64,000 nucleotides of DNA, taken from positions 22,915,348 to 22,979,347 of the forward strand of contig NC_061870.1 in the NCBI RefSeq assembly GCF_907164915.1, read 5' to 3'. Position numbers and translations under genes: made by a program. Below are positions 33,819 to 46,061 of this stretch, in pieces. The notes under the pieces were generated by a model. The model was not told the origin of the DNA. It saw only the letters and a program-made list of their open reading frames with translations, and made no database searches. Source of the DNA: Impatiens glandulifera. Its lineage: Eukaryota > Streptophyta > Magnoliopsida > Ericales > Balsaminaceae. The stretch's first letter is position 1. Each line of letters opens with the position of its first letter.

Positions 33819-36800
33819 ATTAACCATTAAATTGTGCAATACATTGTTATAAGATTTATTAGTAAATTAATGAGTGAATATTTTTAATTAAGTATATTAT
33901 AATTAACTATTATTTTCTTTAATTTAAATTACTTTTATTTTTTAAAATCATTCTTTTAATTTATTTTTAATAAATAGGTGAGAGTATTATTGAGTAGAAA
34001 CAAGTAAATAATAATTAAAAAGTGTATATATTTTTTTCTTCACTTTATATATATATAATTTTAAAAATATACTAATATATTAATAATTTTATAAAGTTAT
34101 CTATAATAATTTAATGATAAAAAAGTTGAAGAGTGAAAAATTACTAAATATTTTTTAATAATAAAATATTAAATAGAGAAAAGTTATTAAAGGTTTGGTA
34201 GTGAGAAATTGAAGTTCGAACCATTATTATTCTCAGCGGTTTTTGATTTAAATTGTCGTTTTCGATCCAAATTGTTGATTATGAATGATTGTTTTCCGTG
34301 TTTGATCGGTATTTGACCGGGGATAGATCAGGATGATATTTGCGAAATTGAATTTGGTGTTCAATCTTCATTTGGGAATGATCATAAGATAGATAAGAAA
34401 AATAGGATATATATATATAATCTTGAGAGTCTTATTCAAATGTTAAATTACAAAGACTAATAATATATTCTCTTTTACTTTGTATTAAATGTTCTCTTTG
34501 AACTAATATTACATTTAATTTCTACAATACAAGTTTATATCGCCATCAAGGTGATCGTCTTGGAGGTTGTAGTGTAGTCCAATTGCTTTGTGAATATGTT
34601 TCAATATTAACCACTTTCAATGAGAATCAAACCTGAACACAATTATTAAAATTTAGTAAATAATAATGTTCAACATAAGAACAATTAGAAGATCTTATCT
34701 TCTTTTTTTGGGTTCTTCTATATTGAAACCAAACTTTCACAGATTAGCTTGAATTATAATTTACTAAGCATTTTCAATATGTCTTGAATAAACTATTTTT
34801 CAGAAAGAAAAAAAATATACCATTCATCAACATTTTAATCACTTACACACATATAAATAGAGATTTACCTTTCAAGTTCTTAAGTATTTATTTCAACTTA
34901 AAATTTTTCATTTGAACCTATTTGATAGAGAAAATGTTTGTTCCACATGTCTGTAAGATTAGAATAAATAAGATAATTAGTCAATGTTTATTGATTATTA
35001 AGAATAATTATAAGATCTTATCTATTTTATATACCTTCAAATTGGTTCTTTAAGGTGAAACCAAAGTTTTGTTTTAGGGCACAAAATGTTGACCCTGGTT
35101 GGTGAATCTATAGAAGAAAAATAATTTATTATTCATTAAACGTCTCCAATCAATTCTTAAAAGATAAATAAAAAGAAAAAATTTGTAATGAGATCACCTT
35201 TTATTTTTCATACGTTCTTTTCAATGAGAATCAAACTTAAGACCTGATTATAACAAAATAATATATAATATTATAAAGAGCATTTGGTAGTTGAAGGATT
35301 ATAACTCATGAAACAATTTTAAGCCTCCAATTTAAATACAATTCCATATCTAAAGACTTAAAAACCCAATTGAAATCCCCTGTTGTTATCAATTTGATTT
35401 TGTGCCTCTTTTGCCCTCTCACATGAAAGAGTAATCATTAAAAAAAAAAAATTGTGAGAGTGTACATAGTCAAATTGGTAACTAGATAATCCAATCTATT
35501 AAAAACCTAGATGATGTTACTATAACAATATGTGCACATTTTATATAACATAAATGATAACCAACCTGAATTGTGCAAGGAACACTTCTTATATTTGGGT
35601 ACGATTTGTCCATGAAGATCTCGACCAGGGCTTCCACACACATTAGAATTTAGGATTTGACTCTCGAACTAAATCTCAATTTAATCGATCTATCAAAACT
35701 AAATATATTGAAAATGCATCGACAATGTGAAAAACTACAAAGAGCAAATGCCCTCTTGGTCAAAATTAGATGATTTATGCACCAATGAAAAATGAAGAAC
35801 TTTTTTTTTATAGAAAAGCAACCAACACAATCATGAACCAGACTATTGTTCCCTAATCATAATCATTATAAGAGAAGACGAATGAACATTTGAAGAAAAC
35901 ACGCTTAGACGGCGGGTTAAGAGAAAATAGGGAGGCGTATAACTCTTTATGTTAGGGTTTTTGTTTCCGTTTTCGGAAGACTTCTTATTTATAGATGTAT
36001 TCAATTAATGAGTAGATTACATAATCTATTATATATCTATCTTTATTATAATATTGCTATAAATCTCTCCTTATCTATAAAATTAATTAGCAAGATTACA
36101 TAATATATTTTATCTATGTCTATCTATATAAGAATGCTATAAATCTCTTCTTCTTACATCTGAAACATACTTAATTTAAAAATAAATAAAATTATTTTAT
36201 ATTTGTATCTGAAATAATTTACTTTTAGTATTAAGAAGTAAAAAATATATTATTTAAACATAGCCAGAAAAATATTTAAATGAAAAAAAGAAAAAAGAAT
36301 CTATACATTTTACATCCATAGTTATACAAACATATCAAATTATGATAAAAACAAAATCACACATAAAAAATATCAAACTATGATAAAAACAAAATCACAT
36401 CTCAAATTATAGTAAAATGAGACTAATTATAATTATCACATACAAGATTAATCAAACACAAAAAAACTAGCATTCAGTCCATACAAAAAAGTTTGACGTA
36501 AACTATCAACACCATACAAATCATACACGAGACTAAAGAATTTCAAGAATAAAAGAGATTGTAGAGAACCAATACTGAATATTACTTCCAAGAAAAAACA
36601 ATCATACTAACCTAGGCATCCAACCTTTGCGCTACATTGCAACTATTTTCGTAACTAACGATCGACCGAGGTGTCGATGATCTTACTTTTAGGTCGTCAA
36701 AACGTGCCCAACAACTCCTCAACTAAGGAATAGGGTGTCCCGGTTTTGACCTCCATCAATTTTAAGAATAATTAGTTGACTACTAGTGAAAGTCCTCACA

Positions 36801-36903
36801 TTTCTCCCCTAGATAATCCACCACACAACAATAAGATGGATAAATCATTTATTTTGGTTTAATCTAAGCCCCTTACAAATCTCACTATGCCTCCCAACAC
36901 TTA
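33819..36903. other. AT-rich intergenic DNA with a possible orphan promoter
   Basis: No coding region is seen. On the minus strand around 35990-35940 there is a TATA-like CTATAAATAAG followed about 30-50 bases later by AAAACCCTAAC, a telobox-like motif common in leaders of plant ribosomal and housekeeping genes. No ORF follows, so it may be a promoter left over from a lost gene or a non-coding RNA. Confidence 0.35.
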
Positions 36904-36908
36904 AATAG

Positions 36909-37117
36909 TGTAAAGAAGATGTATGATAGAAAAGGAATAATTGTATATATGAATAAGAAATGTACAGGTTATTTATATTACAATTTGTTATATGTAAAGT
37001 CTAAATATGGGTAAGAATTAATTGTGCAATCACTAAGATTATGGAGGAATATATTGTGACTTGATTGCATCTTTGACTTGCAGATTTTGTGGAGTAAGAT
37101 TGTCTGGTTCCTTAACA
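36909..37117 (-). repeat. 3' LTR of the split copia element
   Basis: 209 bp, TGTAAAGAAGATG to TTAACA. It matches the 5' LTR except for that copy's internal 95-bp duplication and a few substitutions. The pol frame reads into it and stops at 37039. Confidence 0.9.
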
Positions 37118-40100
37118 TTCCCCCTCAAGATGGACCTTCCATTGAAGAGGCCAATCTTGGATAATAGGAACTCAAAACGCGGGCGAAGGAGAGGTTTGGT
37201 GAGGCCGTCGGCGAGCTGATCATGTCCACTGATGTGTTGTACCCGAAGTGTTCCAGCTTGGACTTGTTCACGAACAAAATGAAAAGCAAGAGCAACATGC
37301 TTCATTCGAGAGTGAAAAATCGGATTGGCGGAGTAATTTGTAGCACTTAAGTTATCACAATATATAACAGGTGTAGAAGGTAAATGTATGTCGAGTTCTT
37401 GTAGAAGGGATTTTATCCAATTGAGTTCAGAAGTGGTGTCAGCAATGGCACGAAATTCAGCTTCGGTTGAGGATCGGGCTATCGTTTTTTGTTTGCGAGA
37501 TGTCCAGGAGATAGCATTTTTGCCGAGATATATGATATAACCTGTAGTGGAGATGAAGTTATCAACATCGCTTGCCCAATCCGCGTCACTAAAGGCATGT
37601 AGTGATGACGGAGTATTGCGATGTAATTGCAAACTAAGGTGAGAAGTCTCGTGAAGGTAGCGGAGGAGCTTCTTGAGAGCTGTCCAGTGAGCTTCTTGCG
37701 GGTGTTGCATGAACTGGGCTAACTTGTTGACAGAGTAAGCAATGTCAGGACGTGTGAGGTATAAGTATTGGAGGCTTCCAACAGTAGAACGATAAGTAGT
37801 AGGATCACATTGAGGTGTGGAGGTATTTTGTAGCAGTTGAGGGTGAGCAAGCATAGGGGTAGTTGATGGTTTGCAGTCAAGCATGTCATGACGTTGAAGG
37901 AGGTCGTGTATGTACTTTCTTTGGGAGAGAAGGAGACCAGAAGTGTTGTGTTGTACTTCCACCCCTAAGAAGAAGGAAAGTTGCCCCAAGTCTTTGAGAG
38001 AAAAGCGTTTGGCAAAGTTGGAAATAAAAACCGAGACAAAATCAGGTGAAGGACCAGTTACGATAATGTCATCGATATAAACAAGTGCATATAGGAGATC
38101 GCCATTTTTTTGTAAATGAAGAGAGAGGGGTCGGCGAGAGATGCTGTAAAACCAAATTGTAGTAGATAGGAGGTGAGAGTTGTAAACCATGCGCGTGGAG
38201 CCTGTTTTAACCCGTATATGGCTTTGTTTAAACGACACACATAAGAAGGGTTGTTAGCGTCGATGAAGCCGGATGGTTGCTGCATGAAGACTGTCTCTTG
38301 GAGATCACCTTGGAGAAAGGCGTCGTTGATGTCGAGTTGGCGTAATATCCAGTTGTGTTGGAGAGCAATTGAGAGGGTGAGTCGAATCGTGACTGGTTTG
38401 ATAACCGGACTGAAGGTGGCATAGTAGTCAAGACCAGCTTGTTGATGAAAACCTTTTACGACAAGCCGAGCTTTGTATTTGTGAATCGTGTTATCAGGAT
38501 TATATTTGATTCTGAATACCCATTTATAACCAATAACATTTCGAGCTTCACTAGGTGGTGCGAGAGTCCATGTATTGTGTTTCCGTAGAGCATTGTATTC
38601 AGCAAGCATAGCATCACGCCAATGAGGGATGGAGAGTGCTTGTTTGGGGGTGGTTGGTAGTGACGTGAGTGAGGAGATAGTGGTAAGTTGGGCATACTTT
38701 GGGTTAGGTTTGGTTATGTTGTTTGTGAGACGAGTTACAGGACGAGGGAGAATGGGCGGAGGGGGGGGTGGATGTGGTGGCGTAGGAGGTGTGTTTTGTG
38801 GGGGTGTGGCAGTGGTGGACGGTGTTGTAGGCTTATGTGATGGATGTGGTGGCGTAGGAGGTATGTTCTGTGGGGGTGTGGCAGTGGTGGATGGTGTTGT
38901 AGAGTTATGTGATGAAATAGGTATGAGAGGAGTGGGAAACCATTCGTGAGATGAGGGAAGCGAAGTTGAATTTTGTTGGTTTGATAGACGGTGGAATGGA
39001 AAATCATGCTCAATGAAAGTGATATGACGAGAAGTGTAGATTTTGTTTGTGGTAAGATTTAGGCACAGAAAAGCGCTTTGAGTTAGGGAACGACCAAGAT
39101 AAATGCATGGTTGAGATCGAGGATCTAGTTTATTGGAAGCATAAGGTCGTAGTAATGGGTAGTATAGACAGCCAAAGGAGTGTAATTGGGAATAAATAGG
39201 TTTGATATTTAGGAGTCGATAGTAGGGAGAGTCATTTTGTAAGGTTGGTGTAGGTAATCGATTTATGAGATACACAGCGGTGGAGAATGCATGTGTCCAG
39301 TAAGTGACAGGTAGATTGGCATGAGATAGGAGAAAGAGACCAGTTTCGACAATGTGACGATGACGGCGTTCTGCATAGCCGTTGTGTTCAGGGGTATGGG
39401 GAGGTGTAGTAAGATGTGAGATGCCATTAGCGCGTAAGGTGGGAGCCAATTTGATGGACTCGCCTCCATTGTCAGAGAATAGGGTTATGATCGTTCTTTT
39501 GAAATAGTTTTCAACTAATTTTTTGAAGTCAAGAAAGACTGTGAGAGAGTCGGATTTATTTTTGAGAGGGTAAAACCATACATATTTAGTGTAATGGTCC
39601 ACAAAGATTAGATAATATTTGTAGTTGTCATGTGAGAGGTGGGGTGAGGTCCAAACATCTGAAAATAATAATTCAAGGGGAGCTGTAGACGTAAGAGTGG
39701 ATTGAGAGAAAGTAAGTTTGTGTGCTTTATTAATCTTGCAAGAATTGCAGTAATCAAGGGATGAAATTGAACCTAAATTACATAAATTTGAAATATAAGA
39801 AAAAAAATTAAATGACGGATGGCCAAGACGGTGATGCCATAGGAGAGCAGACGTGGTGGATAGCTTTGAAGTAGATGATGTGAGAGATGTTTGAAGGGCA
39901 CATTTGTAGGAAGAAGACTAGGTGTACATGCCATGATTAAAAGTTCCTTGGAGTAGGATGGTGTTCGTGGAGATAGCCTTGAAACGAAAGGAAGAAGAGG
40001 TAACTCAATTTGTGCATTATTATCAAGGCAAAACTTGGAAACAGAAATAATGTTTTGTGCAATTTTTGGAACATAAAGAACATTTTGAAGGAGTAAAGAT

Positions 40101-40248
40101 TTGTTTTGAGAGGTGATAGTGAATGAACCTATGTGAGAGATTGGAAGAGAAGAGCCATCACCGATGATAACATCATCGTTGCCTGTATAAGGAGTGTGAA
40201 GGGATAGATTATCGAGATCATGTGTGACATGGTGAGTAGCACCGCTAT
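37039..40248 (-). pseudogene. copia pol (protease end, integrase, RT, RNase H)
   Basis: Starting from the protease active-site segment at about 40248, pol passes through the pre-integrase region and into integrase. FSDNGGE and HNGYAERRHRHIVE mark the integrase core. A Pro-rich stretch follows with a 72-bp tandem duplication (about 38769-38912), then the RT entry GYKWVFRIKYNPD and DINDAFLQGDLQE. At about 38104-38110 a seven-base homopolymer shifts the frame. The second frame then supplies the catalytic YIDDIIVTG, LGQLSFFLGVEV, and RNase H with SSTEAEFRAIAD and HISGHDQLADGLTKPL. Other breaks lie upstream of 39602. Domain order PR-IN-RT-RH is diagnostic of copia. Apart from these lesions the sequence is well preserved, so the element was probably intact fairly recently. 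Confidence 0.88.
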
Positions 40249-40253
40249 CTATA

Positions 40254-41085
40254 TGTTGGAATTTTAAACTAATTCATAAATTCCATTAATGAATGGAAAT
40301 GAGAATTTGGGTAAATAAAATCAAATAAAATTCAAATGAAATTCACATGAAATTCAAACGTGAATTAAAGTGAAATTTGATCCAAATAATTAAATTATTA
40401 TAATTAATTTGTTAATGATGTAATTAACATTTAATGGCTTGAAGAACAATTATCAAATTAAATTTGTTTAATTTTGTTAATTGTCATTGCAACCTTCATG
40501 ATATTATTGCTATCAATTTATTGCTATCAATTGATTAGCAAGAAAATCATGTAACGTGTATTTTCTATCGAAGAGAAAATAAAAATGGCAATGAAGAGGC
40601 AATCAAGGTCAGCCGTTGGATCAAAGATTAATGGTTGGTTTTATTTTTATGAAAGTTTAATTTTTCAACAATATAAAACCTCTCATCTCTAATCAAAAAC
40701 AACTTCTTCATTTTTCATTCTTTCTCACTCTAGAATTCCAAAAGTCTTCTTCTTGTTTTGTGAGTGTCCTTCGAGTTCTGTGTTCGATTTTTCCATTGAA
40801 ACTCGGTGATAGTTCAGGTACTTTATCAAGTTCGTTGTGTAGTGATTTCGGTGCTGAATCACTACTAGATTCGTTGTACCCTGGGAGACAGCCATCTGTG
40901 ATAAGCTCTAGCACATGGGGAGACGGTGGAACTGTTTTAAGGGAAATGTGTCTAACACATGCCTCGAATCAACCATCAAATACGGTGATATTGTTCTTCG
41001 TATGTCTTATTTTATTTTTATTTATTTGTAACATTGTATATATATATATATTTTTTTCTGTTATTTCAAGACATTATTTCTAACA
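40254..41085 (+). repeat. 5' LTR of the nested element
   Basis: 832 bp. It contains a TATA-like AATATAAAAC near 40668-40677 followed by a leader, marking the start of R. ORFs inside it (40708-40914, 40760-41083) occur identically in the other LTR and are not genes. Confidence 0.92.
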
Positions 41086-41163
41086 ATCTTAAAACAGTTT
41101 CGTGTGCTAAGTTATTTTGTAGCTTTTGCCGTCGAAAATCTTTGTCTTTGATGTTTCAGAAAT

Positions 41164-41230
41164 ATGAGTCGCGATGTTGCAAAGGAGATGATGGCTTATT
41201 TTGATAAGATAAAGTTGTTCATCTAAAGGA
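41164..41230 (+). pseudogene. Gag-like start in the nested element
   Basis: ATG 41164 opens MSRDVAKEMMAYFDKIKLFI and then stops. The F.KI.LF pattern resembles the copia gag opening (KF..L.G.N). It is a short decayed fragment. Confidence 0.4.
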
Positions 41231-41810
41231 ATAAAAGAATCTACAAATAAGATAAGTTTTTATTGTATATATATATAATGTTAATTATTATTAATATTAT
41301 TTGTATGAAAGCTTACATTTATAAGCTAATATTCTAAAGAAAAATGATGTATATTTATTATACAAACGTTTTCTAGAAAATAAATTAGAAAACAATAATT
41401 TATTTTATTTTTAAATAAATATTTGTTGGTTATTAAAATTATTAATAATAAGGAATAAAAATAAGAAAGTAACTAATATGTTAGCTTTCAATTTTCAGAA
41501 AATTAATGGTGTTAAAATTAATTATAATTGAAACATATGGTTTCAGTTTTAAAATAATTAATTATTATATATATATACATTCTTAAATTAATTAAGTTTG
41601 ATAATTAAAAGAATGTGATATTAAAATTAATAACTAAGAAGAGATAATATATTTATTTATATAAGTATATATATTGTCTTATATATTTACCGTTTGATTA
41701 TGATACTAAGTTATCAATTTTGTTTGACAGAGTTTAAGTTAAAGATAAGAGAAAAATAAGTTTATCTAAAGAGAAGACAAACGGTCGTAAACAGTAATAC
41801 AACAATAAAA

Positions 41811-41894
41811 GGGTGCATTGGCACAGTGGTTTAAAGTTCAAACGCAAGGGTGTGAGGAGGCGAAAGGTCCCTAATTCGAATCCCATTTAGCCAA
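41811..41894 (+). repeat. tRNA-like segment (SINE head or tRNA pseudogene)
   Basis: It contains an A-box-like TGGCACAGTGG (41819-41829) and a B-box-like ATTCGAATCCC (41875-41885), spaced as in a tRNA with a long variable arm. This fits a pol III SINE head carried inside the nested retroelement. No SINE tail or target duplication was recognised. Confidence 0.5.
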
Positions 41895-41919
41895 TGAATT
41901 CTTTGATGGAACCATTCAA

Positions 41920-43480
41920 ATTTCTTTTATAGAAATTATTAGATGAATGGAGCCAATGATTTCTTTCATAAGAAATCTTGTGTTATAAAATGACACTAGT
42001 CATTTATGTTGAAACCATTCCAATTTCTTGTGTAGAAATTATGAGATGAATGGGTAGTCAATGATTTCTTGGTAGAAATCAGACATGAGTCTTGGTGTGA
42101 AAATCATTATAATTTTCTTGTGTAAAAATTATGAGATTAATGAGTTCATAATGATTTTTATAAAATATATATATATATATAATATGATTTGTCTAAATGA
42201 CATTAATCATGAATGTTGAAATCATTATAATTTCTTATGTAGAAATTATGAAATGAATTGGGTATCCTAATGATTTCTTTTATAAAAATTATGTGATTCA
42301 TAATGACAGAAAATGAAGGTCATATGTATAATGAGATTAAATAAGTTATTTGTTTTAGAACTTATTCTAATCATGCATTGAAAGAGACAATTATGTAAGT
42401 CGAAATATTTTCGCAAGAATTATCTCGGTGAGAATGATCCACCTAGATTTGTTTTGAGCATTGTCGCTTCATGTGGATTATCGTTCATAACACGATAATG
42501 TAATTACTTCGATTAAGACATGAGGTACGTTTGTAGTTATGTTTTATTTGATTATAGTGCTAAGTGATTATTTATATATATCATGCATATTAGCTAATAA
42601 TATGATGATTCATGTTATTCATAATAAGTATGATTATCTAGAAATTTATATATATATAAATTAAGATTTATTTCCTATCTATTTTTATTTTAATAGATAA
42701 TTTTGAAATTTGTCACATGAGTTCTTTGATTCACAAAGATTTGTTATAGAATATTAAAGGTCACCTAATTAATTAAGAAACGAATAATTGATGACATGAA
42801 TATTTATTTATATAATTAGGTAGTTTTATATTTGATTAAAGATAAATGATCAACATTCTAATTAAGTGTAATAATTAATATTTTAATTATTTATCATGTA
42901 TGTTTAATGATAAATGAAGTTGTATATATATTTATTTAATAATATATATGACATATTATTTATCTGAGTACGTTTCTATGTTATTGACTATATATATTAT
43001 AGTTGTTTTGTCATTGTGGTGACTAAAATGAAAGAAGCAATAATATATAATATCATATATATGGATATATTAATTTTGGTTTAATATAATATATTTGATA
43101 TACATTGTTCAATTGCATCATTAAGACTTACTTAATTTGATAATCTTGAAATCAAATAATTACAAGGAAAGTCTTGTTTGATTTGAAAATAATGTGGCAA
43201 ACGTGCCGATATTGCGGTATGCAAACGTGCAACCGAAAATAAATGTTTAAGCGGCTTCGGTCAAAGATGTTTGAAACATTATGATTTCTTTTGTAGAAAT
43301 CATGTGATATGGTGAATATTTATTTGATTAAATATTCTAATTTCTTTTATAGAAATTAAGTGTTGAAATAAATATTTTAATTGATTAAATATTTTAATTT
43401 CTTATGTAGAGATTATGTGAAGAATGATTTATATATGAATAAACATTCTAATCTCTTGTATAGAAATTATATTTTATTCA
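41920..43480. repeat. Dispersed array of small hairpins (TTTCTT..TAGAAA)
   Basis: About a dozen short inverted repeats of the form AATTTCTTNTGTAGAAATTAT recur through the nested element, clustered at 41920-42300 and 43270-43480, separated by 25-60 bp of degenerate sequence such as GATGAATGG. The intervals look like one decaying repeat unit. Confidence 0.6.
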
Positions 43481-44529
43481 ATTAAATATTTATGATATAG
43501 TTATCTTATTCATTGTATGATAAGTATAACAAAAAGAAATTTGTAAAAGAATTGTGTGACAATTTCTTGATTAGAAAATCATTGATTTAAATCATATAAG
43601 TGTGTGATTTAAAAAAGGGTACCAACACGAATGTGGGGGCAAATATTTTTATTGATTATAACACAAAAATAATTGTGTATATTATGATAAATAAAAAGAT
43701 AATTTATTGTTAGAGAAATATGTTCTCTATAAAAGATAAAGTTGCGCAACTTTACAAAAAGAAAGAAAATAACAAGAAAATGTCTTGTTTATATTTGCTG
43801 AGTTGGTGTTCAAATCGATATTTTAGATTTGAGGATTTTGAAATCAAGAAACGTGTCATATTTTGACATTATTTTCATAAAACTTTGAAGAACCAATGTC
43901 TTCGAAAGGATTTTATGAAATAAATGAAAAAGAAAGTTTATAAAGTCTTGATATGACTTATAACAAATTTCATAATAATGATATGAAATTTTGATCATAC
44001 TTTTATTAAAAAGTGGATGTGACAATTAAATATATCATGAAGATAATGAAAATTATTTCATTACGTGTCTTTTGTACAATATTTTTATCGTTGAAAATTA
44101 CGATAAAAATGATTAAATCCATAAAGGATATGAATTGCACTAAACGAAATATCATGTTATTATCAAATGATATATTGATATTATTAAATGAAAGACTTTA
44201 TGTCTTAAAGTGAATATGTTTACACTTAGAAGTGCAATCTACGTATGGAAATCTTCTAAGAAACTTATGATGGATAGATTAAACGTTATAATCTATATTT
44301 TTGACTTATGTCAAAAAATAAAATATTTTTATGTAAAATATATAATCGTTTACACGAAGGCAGAATAGTTCAAAGACATTTTGTCTACTAGTTAGCCAAG
44401 TAAACAATATTTTCATAAAAAATTAAATGATAAGCATGTACGAATGACTATGCTTCTTATTAGAAGATGTTCCAAGGTTAACTAAGAATGTACCAACATA
44501 AATTTCTAATTATTTTGATAGTAATTAAA

Positions 44530-44830
44530 AATTGGACAAGCTTAGAGTCAGTGACAAGTCTAGACATACACGTCTTAGACATAATGTCATTAGACTATAC
44601 TCTCTAATGAAGTTATCAAATTTGACTATGTAAGTCAAAGATAACATTGTGGATCCATTAATTAGATTATTGAATAAAGAGATAGTTTGAAGTCTTATGA
44701 GACATCAGCCTACTATAAGTTGGTATGAAGGAAAACCCAACCTATGCAGACTGGAGATCCCAAGAACTAGGTTCAATGGGACAACCTAATTGTACTAACT
44801 TGGAAAGTTATTGTTGAGGATTAATCCTAT
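44530..44830 (+). pseudogene. copia RNase H tail remnant in the nested element
   Basis: Broken frames read HTRLRHNVIR, VIKFDYV and NIVDPLIRLLNKEIV, in the order of the copia RNase H C-terminus. They are followed by a post-coding stretch (ATGCAGACTGGAGATCCCAA, then AACTAGGTTCAATGGGAC) common downstream of copia pol. This supports a plus-strand copia origin. Confidence 0.65.
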
Positions 44831-45227
44831 AACGAAACAATATATATTTTGACGAGGATAAGCATATCGCTTTTAATGATTCTTTGTGAGAAAAGAGATC
44901 ACCTATGTGAGGGAGAAGTGGGGCCGCTTCGAAAGAATTGCACGGCTCAATTTTAGACCCTCTCACAGAACCAGGCGCGTGTTCCATGGCCAAAATGGAC
45001 ACATCCATGAGAGCTTGACATGTATCAGGGAGAATTCTATGTGAAAGTGTGTAATCGTTTACACAAAAGGCAGAATAGTTCAAGGACATCGAGTCTACTA
45101 ATCAGCTAGTAAAGTTATATGCTTTCACAAGGGAAGGTTCAAAGGGTTACACCTACCTATCCTATGTAGAATTCAACTGTTGAACCTTCACCGGGTTAAT
45201 CTTTCAATTTCCATTAATGTGGGGGAT

Positions 45228-46056
45228 TGTTGGAATTTTAAACTAATTCATAAATTCCATTAATGAATGGAAATGAGAATTTGGTAAATAAAATCAAATA
45301 AAATTCAAATGAAATTCACATGAAATTCAAACGTGAATTAAAGTGAAATTTGATCCAAATAATTAAATTATTATAATTAATTTGTTAATGATGTAATTAA
45401 CATTTAATGGCTTGAAGAACAATTATCAAATTAAATTTGTTTAATTTTGTTAATTGTCATTGCAACCTTCATGATATTATTGCTATCAATTTATTGCTAT
45501 CAATTGATTAGCAAGAAAATCATGTAACGTGTATTTTCTATCGAAGAGAAAATAAAAATGGCAATGAAGAGGCAATCAAGGTCAGCCGTTGGATCAAAGA
45601 TTAATGGTTGGTTTTATTTTTATGAAAGTTTAATTTTTCAACAATATAAAACCTCTCATCTCTAATCAAAAACAACTTCTTCATTTTTCATTCTTTCTCA
45701 CTCTAGAATTCCAAAAGTCTTCTTCTTGTTTTGTGAGTGTCCTTCGAGTTCTGTGTTCGATTTTTCCATTGAAACTCGGTGATAGTTCAGGTACTTTATC
45801 AAGTTCGTTGTGTAGTGATTTCGGTGCTGAATCACTACTAGATTCGTTGTACCCTGGGAGACAGCCATCTGTGATAAGCTCTAGCACATGGGGAGACGGT
45901 GGAACTGTTTTAAGGGAAATGTGTCTAACACATGCCTCGAATCAACCATCAAATACGGTGATATTGTTCTTCGTATGTCTTATTTTATTTTTATTTATTT
46001 GTAACATTGTATATATATATATTTTTTTCTGTTATTTCAAGACATTATTTCTAACA
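45228..46056 (+). repeat. 3' LTR of the nested element
   Basis: 829 bp, almost identical to 40254-41085. It is preceded by the polypurine tract and followed by the CTATA target duplication. Confidence 0.92.
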
Positions 46057-46061
46057 CTATA

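Larger units (their letters stand above)
40254..46056 (+). mobile_element. Nested young LTR retrotransposon, largely coding-free (copia-derived)
   Basis: LTRs 40254-41085 (832 bp) and 45228-46056 (829 bp) start TGTTGGAATTTT and end TTTCTAACA. The target duplication is CTATA (40249-40253 and 46057-46061). A polypurine tract (GTGGGGGAT, 45219-45227) abuts the right LTR, so the element is on the plus strand. By eye the LTRs differ only by one G and one AT-dinucleotide change, meaning a very recent insertion. The 4.1-kb interior has no significant ORF. It keeps a gag-like start near 41164 and recognisable copia RNase H tail pieces near 44560-44800. No standard primer site was found next to the 5' LTR. 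It probably moved with proteins supplied by a related element. Confidence 0.9.

Noticed and set aside
38629..38949. Gly/Val-rich plus-strand ORF
   Set aside because: It is antisense to the duplicated Pro-rich linker of copia pol.
40708..41083. ORFs found twice, at 40708-41083 and 45681-46062
   Set aside because: They lie in the two LTRs of the nested element and include its promoter. Duplication explains their conservation.
41920..43480. Possible CRISPR-like array because of regularly spaced palindromes
   Set aside because: The repeats are degenerate, spacing is irregular, the setting is a plant retroelement, and there are no cas genes.
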